A DNA stretch of 64,000 bases from Alteribacter natronophilus. Its GTDB lineage: Bacteria; Bacillota; Bacilli; Bacillales; Salisediminibacteriaceae. Both the position numbers and the translations under genes were made by a program. The stretch is from positions 136,920 through 200,919 of the forward strand of contig NZ_VCRO01000006.1 of NCBI RefSeq assembly GCF_006007885.1. Reading direction: 5' to 3'. Of this stretch, positions 47,100-55,400 are shown in pieces (the first letter of the stretch is position 1; each line of letters opens with the position of its first letter). The notes beneath the pieces were generated by a model. The model saw only the letters and a program-made list of their open reading frames with translations, had not been told where the DNA came from and made no database searches.

Positions 47100-47750
47100 T
47101 TATGATAATCCTTTCGGTGTTAACCAGCGCTGGAGCAGGCCGAGAACCGAATCAATAACAATCGCAAGAACCGATACTGCGATCGCCCCGACAAGCATCA
47201 TGTCACGGTTTGTTCTTGAAATCCCCTGGTCAATAATGACACCAAGTCCGCCGGCTCCGATAAAGGCGGCAATCGCTCCAATTCCGATACTCAGTACAAT
47301 CGCCGTTCGCACACCGGCCATAATAACCGGTACGGCTATCGGCAGTTCGACCGTTTTCAGGCGCTGCCACGTGGTCATCCCGATGCCCTTCGCTGCATCC
47401 CTCATTGCCGGATCCACGTTGTTAATGGCCACGTAGGTATTCCGGATAATCGGAAGCTGCGAATAAAGAATAAGGGCAATCAGGGCCGGTAAAAACCCGA
47501 TTCCGTGCCCGATTGTGGACAAAATCGGAATCATAATTCCAAACAGAGCGATACTCGGAATCGTCATGATAATTGCGGCTACCTGAAGTACAGCTTCAGC
47601 CACCTCTTCGTTTGTAGTGAGGTAAATCCCGACCGGTACACCGATCAGAATGGCAATAATCACTGCCAGTCCCACCAGCTGAATATGCTGCATCGTCAGC
47701 TGCAGGACAAAATCAATATTGTTAACAAAATACTGCCATGGTCCTCCCAA
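47100..47750 (-). CDS. Osmoprotectant ABC transporter permease (OpuC/YehY type), proximal subunit
   Basis: 216 aa, about five or six membrane helices, EAA loop IIRNTYVAINNVDPAMRDAAKGIGMTTWQRLKTVELP and IGAGGLGVIIDQGISRTNRDMML. The start is TTG at 47750, 7 nt after AGGAGGTG; the nearby ATG is out of frame. First gene of the five-gene operon permease-ATPase-permease-lipoprotein-lipoprotein. Its promoter is of the -24/-12 type (47813-47830), which is unusual for osmoprotectant uptake genes in bacilli. Confidence 0.92.
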   Translation of the reverse strand: MGGPWQYFVNNIDFVLQLTMQHIQLVGLAVIIAILIGVPVGIYLTTNEEVAEAVLQVAAIIMTIPSIALFGIMIPILSTIGHGIGFLPALIALILYSQLPIIRNTYVAINNVDPAMRDAAKGIGMTTWQRLKTVELPIAVPVIMAGVRTAIVLSIGIGAIAAFIGAGGLGVIIDQGISRTNRDMMLVGAIAVSVLAIVIDSVLGLLQRWLTPKGLS

Positions 47751-47812
47751 AACTCGACACCTCCTGTAGAGTCGTGTTTGTTTTTCACGTTTTTTGTCGC
47801 CGCTTTTTCTTA

Positions 47813-47830
47813 TTGCAAGACCCGTGCCAA
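47813..47830 (-). promoter_or_regulatory. Sigma-54 (-24/-12) promoter of the osmoprotectant operon
   Basis: TTGGCAC-N5-TTGCAAT on the minus strand matches the sigma-54 consensus TGGCAC-N5-TTGCW at every fixed position. GG is at 47828-47827 and GC at 47816-47815. Expected start of transcription is near 47803, about 53 nt before the first gene. Confidence 0.85.
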
Positions 47831-47915
47831 CTCGTCTGATCCCTTTAACAGCAGTCTTATAGTGGATTTCGGGCTATCATAAGTGCATACTGCAAATTCT
47901 TTTTACGTAAAAAAA

Positions 47916-47934
47916 TTTTAACACCCTGTCAAAA
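47916..47934. promoter_or_regulatory. Candidate enhancer (UAS) for the sigma-54 promoter
   Basis: TTTTAACA-CCC-TGTCAAAA, an inverted repeat with one mismatch, about 115-130 bp upstream of the expected start site, the usual distance for an NtrC-type activator site. A second palindrome, TTTTTACGTAAAAA, lies at 47900-47913. Confidence 0.5.
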
Positions 47935-47991
47935 TTTTTAGCTGTTTTAGTATCCGCAAACAGGCACACTGTATTCCGTACTTAACTTGAG

Positions 47992-48024
47992 ACAAAAAAA
48001 GCCGCCCATGGCAGGCGGTTTTTG
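47992..48024 (-). terminator. Terminator after eutH
   Basis: CCGCC / GGCGG stem around TGCCATG with flanking A and T tracts. On the minus strand it ends in seven T. Confidence 0.82.
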
Positions 48025-48065
48025 TTTAAGTTCTTTTCGAAATGAGGTTACCGGAAAGTGCAGGG

Positions 48066-49196
48066 CTAAGTCTCCCGGCTGAAGGAATTATTTTCACCTG
48101 GCCTTTTCAGCTCTGTCTCTGCCTTATCTGAGAGTGGCCACAGCATCACAATACCCACCGCGATCACTCCGGCACTCAGCTTCCCTGTCATCATTGGTAC
48201 GATCATTTCCGGCTCAAGGGAAGCTGTAAATCCGAGGTGGCCGCCAAGGACAAACGCACCGCTCACAGCAAACGCACCGCTCATCACCTTGCCGCGGGGA
48301 TTCATATCCCCCATCGTCTGAAACGCAGGGATCGAGTGGGCGAGAGATGCGAGAAGTCCGGTAAGTCCCGCTGTGTTCACTCCTGTGACCCTGGACACAG
48401 GTTTAAGCGCACTTGCGAGAACTTTCTGCAGAAAGTGAACGAACGGAAATGCCCCGGCAAGGGTCAGTGCAATCATACCTACGATCACAAGGGCATCCTC
48501 CACAGGTGCGGTCCCCTGAACTACCACGGTCCCGGTCACTGCTTCCACGGCGATGATCCCGGCAAGCACAGTAAGCAAAGCAGTAACGATGCGGCCAAAC
48601 ACGAGAAAACCTTTAACCATAAGCAGAGGAGCAAAAATGAGCCCGGCAATCACCGGGACGACCGCTGCCAGAAGGGGCATCAGATTTTTGAGCAGAAAAG
48701 AAGCCTCGAAGCCCGCTGCCGTCCCACCGATCCAGGCCCCCAGAGGTACTGTCACAAGACCCGTCAGGACACCCCGGGCAAAAAACGGCTGATCCGCCTT
48801 TTCAATGATCCCCAGGGCAACTGGAATCGTAAATACGAACAGCGGCCCGATAACCGTAGCAAGGATAATCCCTGAAAACAGCGCCGCTTCCTGCGAACCC
48901 GCAAGCTCAACTGCGAGGGGGTAGCCGCCCATATCGATGGCAAAAAGAATCCCGGCAAACATAGCCGGGTCTGCACCTGCCCACTCAAAAACAGGTGTGA
49001 GGACTGGACGCAGTCCTTCCGCAGCCACCGGGGAAAAACAGATTGCCCCAATCATGGCGAGGGCGAGCGGGCCCATCGCCTGGAATGCCCGCTCAAACGC
49101 ACCACCATACCCGAACCGGTTTCCCGCCACTCGATCCAGTGCGCCGATTGCCGCAAATACCGCAATCGTCCATAGTACAATTTCATTCAGCCACAT
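48066..49196 (-). CDS. eutH: Ethanolamine permease EutH
   Basis: 376-aa polytopic membrane protein with the EutH layout: ALDRVAGNRFGYGGAFERAFQAMGPLALAMIG at the N-terminus, FAIDMGGYPLAVELA, and NPRGKVMSGAFAVSGAFVLGGHLGF in the C-terminal half. EutH brings ethanolamine into the cell. No other eut gene (ammonia lyase, microcompartment) is near; it stands alone behind its own terminator and upstream of the osmoprotectant operon, so a role in supplying ethanolamine for other uses, or in uptake of a related amine, is possible. Confidence 0.9.
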   Translation of the reverse strand: MWLNEIVLWTIAVFAAIGALDRVAGNRFGYGGAFERAFQAMGPLALAMIGAICFSPVAAEGLRPVLTPVFEWAGADPAMFAGILFAIDMGGYPLAVELAGSQEAALFSGIILATVIGPLFVFTIPVALGIIEKADQPFFARGVLTGLVTVPLGAWIGGTAAGFEASFLLKNLMPLLAAVVPVIAGLIFAPLLMVKGFLVFGRIVTALLTVLAGIIAVEAVTGTVVVQGTAPVEDALVIVGMIALTLAGAFPFVHFLQKVLASALKPVSRVTGVNTAGLTGLLASLAHSIPAFQTMGDMNPRGKVMSGAFAVSGAFVLGGHLGFTASLEPEMIVPMMTGKLSAGVIAVGIVMLWPLSDKAETELKRPGENNSFSRET

Positions 49197-49223
49197 TGCT
49201 GTCCTCTCCGTTCCTCTATGTAT

Positions 49224-49958
49224 CTAAGTCCCTGAAACTGCCGGCCGCTCCGAAATAACCAGATTCTGAAAAGCTGTATCCGGATTATCAGAGCCGCCTT
49301 CGGTAAGGAAGTCTTCGTACGTACCGGTAAAAACAGCTTTTCCCTGGTGCAGAAGTACGAGATGAACAGCGTAAAACTGGAGTTCGTGAAGAGTATGCGT
49401 ACTTGCAACGACCGTTTTTCCGGGTTCCTCCACCAGTTTCCGGATCCGGTTCATGATCTGCACCCTTGAATGGGGATCCACCCCTGAGGTGGGCTCATCG
49501 AACACGTAAAGCTTCCGATCCAGCCGGCACATTACAAATGTCAGAAGCCACCTTCTTTCCCCGACAGACATCTGGCCAAAGGGCCGCTGCCACAGCTCAG
49601 CCATCTTCTCTTTCTCTTCATTCGTCATGCATGGTGTAACAAACGGCTCTTTTTTCCTGACCCTGGTCTTACCACTGTGATCGCAGTGGAGCACCAGGCG
49701 GACGAGGTCCCGCCCTTTTAACGTCTGGGTAAAGTATACACCCTGCTGCTGATATACGACATCGTTCTGTTTCGGAAGTCCTTCGATCTCCCCTTCCGCT
49801 TTCAGCACCCCCGTCAGAATATCAAACAGCGTAGTCTTCCCCGCTCCGTTCAGTCCCGCCACAACATTCAGCCGATCCGGCTTCAGGTGAAAGGAAAGTC
49901 CGTTAAGTACCTGTCTGTTCGATTTTGCGTACGAGTAATTTACCTGATTGATTTTCAT
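49224..49958 (-). CDS. ABC transporter ATP-binding protein with divergent signature motif
   Basis: 244 aa. Walker A AGLNGAGKTT, Walker B KLYVFDEPTSGVDPHSR and switch histidine ASTHTLHE are normal. The signature is MSVGERRWLL instead of LSGGQ, and a long insert with basic residues (HCDHSGKTRVRKKEPF) precedes it. Forms an exporter with the permease encoded 12 nt upstream. The ribosome site GGGAGGCAGAGG is good. Substrate unknown; ABC-2 pairs of this size often export small peptides, antibiotics or act in resistance. Confidence 0.88.
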   Translation of the reverse strand: MKINQVNYSYAKSNRQVLNGLSFHLKPDRLNVVAGLNGAGKTTLFDILTGVLKAEGEIEGLPKQNDVVYQQQGVYFTQTLKGRDLVRLVLHCDHSGKTRVRKKEPFVTPCMTNEEKEKMAELWQRPFGQMSVGERRWLLTFVMCRLDRKLYVFDEPTSGVDPHSRVQIMNRIRKLVEEPGKTVVASTHTLHELQFYAVHLVLLHQGKAVFTGTYEDFLTEGGSDNPDTAFQNLVISERPAVSGT

Positions 49959-49970
49959 TCCTCTGCCTCC

Positions 49971-50723
49971 CTACGTTCTCAGAATCGATGAAGTTAGCGG
50001 AACCCGCCGAAGCAGAGCTGCCCCACCGGCAAGATAGACTGTTCCGATCGTCAGAAGGATCCATATAGAAACTTCCGGTGTTCCCGCCTCAACTCCCGGT
50101 ACGTGCATCGCAATCTGGTACGTGAAATATGCAGGGTTAACAAAGGCAAACGGTATTGACAGAGCGCCTGTAACCACCTGGTTAAACGTAATAAACAGGA
50201 CGGCAAAGATACTGATACTCATAACCGCACCGAAAGACTGCTGCTGCAGTTTCAGAAGCAGAATCCACGAAAGGGCAAGGGTGGCGGGAATCATCGTGAG
50301 CGCCGCAACAGCAGACGCATGAAGAACCACGGCAAAACTGAAGTGACCGAACATCAAACCGGTGACGGCAGCGAGAACAATCGTGTTTGCCAGGAGAAAA
50401 ACATAACCTGCAAGAATCTGACCGAACACAACAGGCCCCCGGCGACCCGCGATAAACGTAAACATCTTAAAAAACCCGCCCTCTCTAGCCGTGACAAGGT
50501 TCATTACCGTCTGCATCCCGGTAATGAACACCTGCACCGTCACAAACATGACAAGAAGCCCTGTAAACGCCGCTTCCGCCGGCGGCTCCGAAAACCAGTG
50601 CATATTTGCAGCGATCATATAGAGCAGCGGGAATCCGAGAATAAAAAATACCTGCACCTTCGACGTGAACGCCGTCTTTACAAACAGCAGAAAATACTCG
50701 TACGTCTGCCTCGCTCCGTTCAT
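49971..50723 (-). CDS. ABC-2 type transporter permease
   Basis: 250 aa, six membrane helices in ABC-2 exporter arrangement: FFILGFPLLYMIAANMHWF, LVMFVTVQVFITGMQTVMNLVTAREGGFFKMF (cytosolic coupling segment), then three central helices and a last helix IWILLTIGTVYLAGGAALL. AAAGGAGG precedes the ATG. Cotranscribed with the ATPase at 49224. It starts 120 bp downstream of the terminator of the large vWA-tubulin-CARF operon, so it is a separate unit. Confidence 0.86.
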   Translation of the reverse strand: MNGARQTYEYFLLFVKTAFTSKVQVFFILGFPLLYMIAANMHWFSEPPAEAAFTGLLVMFVTVQVFITGMQTVMNLVTAREGGFFKMFTFIAGRRGPVVFGQILAGYVFLLANTIVLAAVTGLMFGHFSFAVVLHASAVAALTMIPATLALSWILLLKLQQQSFGAVMSISIFAVLFITFNQVVTGALSIPFAFVNPAYFTYQIAMHVPGVEAGTPEVSIWILLTIGTVYLAGGAALLRRVPLTSSILRT

Positions 50724-50843
50724 TGCTCAGCCTCCTTTTTTACTGAATGTTTTGGTAACTTTCATTTTACAGCAACAGAAAACGAGAGTGAATAGATTAA
50801 GAGGAAGAAAAAGGAATTAAACAACAGGAGGAGGAATTGGAAT

Positions 50844-50881
50844 AAAAAAATCCGCTCCTCGTTATAGCGATTGAAGGAGCG
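50844..50881 (-). terminator. Terminator of the vWA-tubulin-DA1-CARF operon
   Basis: On the minus strand CGCTCCT pairs with AGGAGCG (15-nt loop), followed by GATTTTTTTATT. It ends the long operon after the CARF gene. Confidence 0.78.
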
Positions 50882-50902
50882 AAATCTCATTGTTTATGAA
50901 TC

Positions 50903-52381
50903 CTATTCATCCCCAAGATAATAGTTGGGAAGATGAATATTCAAAAAGGCAAAGGTTTTTGAGAACTCATTAAAGGAATTGTACTGCTTTTTATACACTA
51001 CATTTTTGTTCCAGAGAAGATTATTAATCTGCTTAATACGGTAGAAAAACTGTTCCACCTTTCCTTCGTCAAGTACATCGAAACCGTGGGCAAGACGGCT
51101 TTTATTCCGAAGTTCAATAAAATCGGTGATGACCTTGACATCTATATTGCGGATAATGGGATCATCCAGGGCTTTTAACAGCAACAGCCCCTGCATAAGC
51201 GTAATTCTTTTGGGGAGCTGGTGATTTCGCCTAAAAGGGGTGAAAACCCTGCGTGCTTCATCATTCATTTTCCGGAGAAGATCAGTCTCATCATACGGTG
51301 AGTAATCAGGTGCTTTGAAATAAATATTATGGACAAGAAGAAGATGCTGCAGAATCATTTCCAGCGCACGGTAGGTTAACAGTGCAGTCAGATCGTATTT
51401 TCCCCGCTTCATATAATGGTTGGCCATTTCAAACATATAGGCACTTAAGTGCCAGTAGGTTTCTTCATCTGTAAGTATATCCTTCGGTGTCTGATCAGGA
51501 AGTTTCATAAGCGGCTTCATGGCGCTTAGCTGCTCTTTAATCTTATAAACGGGAATATCGTTTATTTCGAGCATGTCGGCTATACTGACCGCCCGTTCCA
51601 GTTTCCCGGAAGCTTGGGCAAATTCCATTGACTCGTAATGGGCATAACCTGCAGCAAAGTGTTCATAGGCCTCGTACGGGCGGGGATTAAATACTCTCTC
51701 CTGTATTCTCTTAAAATACTCTACAGCATTTTCAAAGTCCTCGCTGTTAAACTTTGAGATTGCAATTGCCTTTTCCCTGTCACCGAAGACTGCTAGAGGA
51801 TCTTCCAGAATGGATGGCTCTTCCTTACCAGGCTGTGGGGATTTGTGGCCCGGAAAGTGGCCGTTATTATCTATATATATAATATCAATTCCAAGGTGAT
51901 TGGCTGCAAGCGTGCTACCGGAGACTACGCTCTTTTTGCCCCCTGTAATATCAATTGCCACCCGCTGGTAGGAGGCAGGAGTGATTTTCTTTTTCTGGAT
52001 ATATTCACTGATCTTTCGGTAAACATCCCTGCCTCCTTTTTTCCCCGCGACTTCGTAAGCAACTTGAATGACTTTCAGGGATGTTTCCTCCACAATCCGG
52101 TCCACGAGATGAAGCGTTTCCCTGGAACAGAGAAATAAAACGTTTTTCGGTTGCAGAGCTTTAATCCACATGATACTTGAACTGATGTCAAAACCAACAG
52201 TTGTAATCAGGTAATCATAGGAGTAAAGCGACGGTTCCTGCTCCCTCTGCTCACTGACTTTTTTTACAAAGCTTTCACAGACATCCGGCAGCAGATATTT
52301 ATCGTAGAATGCCTGCGACTCGCTTCGGTCAATGTTTATTTTTGTAACATACTGCTCTTTGTATGACTTAAATGTTGACAT
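50903..52381 (-). CDS. CARF-HEPN protein, Cas02710/Csm6-like
   Basis: 492 aa. Residues about 55-175 look like a CARF (CRISPR-associated Rossmann) domain: YDYLITTVGFDISSSIMWI (loop after strand 1), VLFLCSRETL, and AIDITGGKKSVVSGSTLAAN (146-160), the ligand-binding motif of the family. A helical middle (about 205-345) resembles TPR repeats. The C-terminal part has a HEPN-type RNase motif, ELRNKSRLAHGF (R425-x6-H432). Such proteins are RNases switched on by cyclic oligoadenylate in type III CRISPR systems. No cas gene or array is visible here. Start ATG at 52381, 6 nt after AAGGAG. Last gene of the operon. Confidence 0.84.
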   Translation of the reverse strand: MSTFKSYKEQYVTKINIDRSESQAFYDKYLLPDVCESFVKKVSEQREQEPSLYSYDYLITTVGFDISSSIMWIKALQPKNVLFLCSRETLHLVDRIVEETSLKVIQVAYEVAGKKGGRDVYRKISEYIQKKKITPASYQRVAIDITGGKKSVVSGSTLAANHLGIDIIYIDNNGHFPGHKSPQPGKEEPSILEDPLAVFGDREKAIAISKFNSEDFENAVEYFKRIQERVFNPRPYEAYEHFAAGYAHYESMEFAQASGKLERAVSIADMLEINDIPVYKIKEQLSAMKPLMKLPDQTPKDILTDEETYWHLSAYMFEMANHYMKRGKYDLTALLTYRALEMILQHLLLVHNIYFKAPDYSPYDETDLLRKMNDEARRVFTPFRRNHQLPKRITLMQGLLLLKALDDPIIRNIDVKVITDFIELRNKSRLAHGFDVLDEGKVEQFFYRIKQINNLLWNKNVVYKKQYNSFNEFSKTFAFLNIHLPNYYLGDE

Positions 52382-52449
52382 TTCTCTCTCCTTTTCCATA
52401 TAAGGATAGGATTCCTACCCGGGATATTTCCTCTCCCCAATTAATACCA

Positions 52450-55400
52450 TCATCTGCTCAGAGGAGCTTCAACCCCATAAACCTCAAACGGGCTTCCTGC
52501 CCCTTCCCGCTCAAGCAGATCCTTAGTCTGCACGTACCCGCGTCCGTAGGCGTCGTCCCTGTTTTTAAGGTTGTCTTCAAACGCTCCTGCATGGTCGTGC
52601 TCGCCGAAGTGACGAAGCATTTGGATTTCGACCCATGAGGCAAAGCCTTCAATTTCATCGATGGTCATGAACGCGAGGTTCAGGTTATCGAACTGCCAGA
52701 CGTGGGTAAGTTCGTGTACGAGGGTCATGTACGTCTGCAGGCGAGGAGCACCATTTTCAACCATGACGGTGATCGTATTGTCATCGTCCCGGCTCGCTTT
52801 GCCGATCATCCGCCGGCCGGATTTGGGATTAAGAACGAGTCCGCTCTCTTTGTGAAGGTCCTCGGCAGAAACCATCGTCACACGCAGATGATCCCGGCGG
52901 AGCCTCACGCCGAATTGTTCTGAAAGGTACAGCCTCATTTTTTTGTACATCGGTTCCAGCATTTCCTTATTGTCTACCGCAGTAGCCGCACATTCAGGAC
53001 ACCGTTTTCTCCGGTCATCGGTTTCCTCTGTTGATACAGCTCTGTAGGTCTTCTGACAGAAGACACATTCATGCTCTGTAATCCGCTCTTCGTCCACCGC
53101 TGCTGTTTCCCGGGAAACCCGTTCACTGATGTCGCTCAGTGATTCGCCGGTAAGGTACAGTTTCAGCACATCCCAAGTTTTCTCGACGGCGAATAACGGC
53201 AGCAGATTGCCGGCTCCAAACCGCAGGTACGTTTCTCCATTTTCCGGCTCCTCTATCAGCCATTTAAGGTAATCTTCAAGAACCTTAAAAATCTGATCGA
53301 TGTTGTTTCGAATACTTTCAACCGCCCCGAGCTGGGAGGGAGAATCTTCGAGCAGGTAAATGGTAATTCTGTTGTCGTCATCATCACTGATCGTCGTTTC
53401 AAGCTCCGGATGCATCCGTCTGAGCATGCGGCTTTCTTTGTCATCACCATAAAACTCTTCCGGGAGGACGGCGGCTGCACGGATATAGTCATGAATATCG
53501 GGAAACAGCGTTACAAACAGTTCATTAAGCAGGAAGGACAGAGTAAAGGCAATCCGGTCTTTATCCGCTGCCCGGTTTTCAAGCTCAAAAGTCAATCTGG
53601 CAACTTTGCCTCTCTCGTATCTTCTTGCTGCCATATTACGATCCTTTTCCTCAAGAGTAACGTAGCGGACATCGCGCACATTTACTTCCCGGTCAAAAGA
53701 CGAGTAACCTGCTGTAGAGACGCTGAATGGCAGTTCGGCAGTTTCAAAGTAAAGCCTGTTATCGGAACTGCTCATGTTCATCCGGTCTGACTGTACTGGC
53801 CATAGATCCGCTTCAATCCGGTACGTGCGATCCTGCCTGTAAACCGTTGACTGACGATTGGACGTCAGAGCCACTTCCATTCTGCTGAGATTGGGGCTGA
53901 TCCGCTCCACTCTGCACAATTCTCCATTGAACGTATGTTCCTGGTGCGGAAGATAACGCTGATACAACTGTCCTTCATTGAGCTGTTCCACAACCTCACC
54001 GGACTGTTTCATGATTTTGATCTCGTTTACAACCATGGAAGGAATGAGCTCTTTCAGTTTTTTTGTGAGGTTGTATGCCGTACGTGTCACAAACTGCTGT
54101 TCTTCTGTGTCAAACACCCGTTCCTTCTTTACTTTAACAGCTTCGATCACCTGTCTGTTTGCCCCGAAAAGACTGATAAAGCAGTCTTCCAGCCTTTCAA
54201 TGACCGGTTTTCCATCGTCCTCACCCTGATCGTCTGTAAAAGCGAGAAACTCTCTTACTTTGTCTTCACTCACGTAATTATTCAGCATCAGATCAAGAAG
54301 AGGCTGCACTCTTCCAAACGGTGTGGACGGCTGACTGACAGCAAGGGGCGCAATCGTCCGGCTCGACTGCATATGATAGTCAAGCTTCGCTGCCAGGTAG
54401 TCTCTTAAAAGGTATGGCGGAGAAATAATGTGGACGAAAGAGCTGTTTCTTCCGTTTCCCCACCAGTGCTTGAGCGTATCCACGAGATTATAGTTGGTGT
54501 CCCGGACAAGGAGGAACGAATAATCGGTCATCGGTACACTCCAGTACTGGGAATACATCTTCGTGCAATCCTTAATACCCCTGACCTGGGCACCGGACAT
54601 TTCCATGTCGGTCATCAGGTGCTCCCGGTTATCCAGAAGGTCGCTGATGCTCTCTTTTACAGGAAGGGACTGCTGATTGACAAACATCATGTCACCTGTG
54701 TTCAGGCGCTGGGCATACATGGCAAGAGACACTTCACCGGTAATGTAACGGTGTGAACTGAGCGTGCTGAAAAGCCCTTTCTGAAATTTTTCCCCTTCTG
54801 TTTTCCAGACCATGTAATAGCATTTGGGACTCGGGGAGGTCAGTTTGGCTTCCACTTCGGTAAGGTTTACCCGGAATGTCTGCCTCACGAGGGCTTCGAT
54901 CTTTTCGTACCACTGGGAAAAAATCCAGTACACAGGTTTTACCGGGAGGCATTCGTCCAGCTGAAGGGCGATGTTCTTTAAAGCCCCTGCATGAAAAGCC
55001 AGACTGCGCTCTGCTTCCGGCATAACGTATGTATCAAACAGACTGCCGTGGAACGTTTCCGTGAGAAGCGATATCGTGCTCTCTTTTTTCAGTTCCTGAA
55101 TGGTAGCAATAATCATATGCGGGGCACGTCCCTGCTGAAAGGCTTCCGTAACCCCGGATAACGTCCACAGCTGCTCAAATCCGCTTGATTCCCGCAGACC
55201 GTCGGAAAGCCATTTCTTCGCTTCAGCAGCAGCTTCCGCATCTTTGACAATGAACACGATTCTATGATGATTAATCAGCCGGTTCAATAGAGCCGCCATC
55301 AGGTAGGGCCGGATTTCACCATATACCGGATCCCTGACAATCACATGCTCCTCCCTTGCCATTGCCGTAATCATATCCACATGTGCGTCCCTTACCTGAA

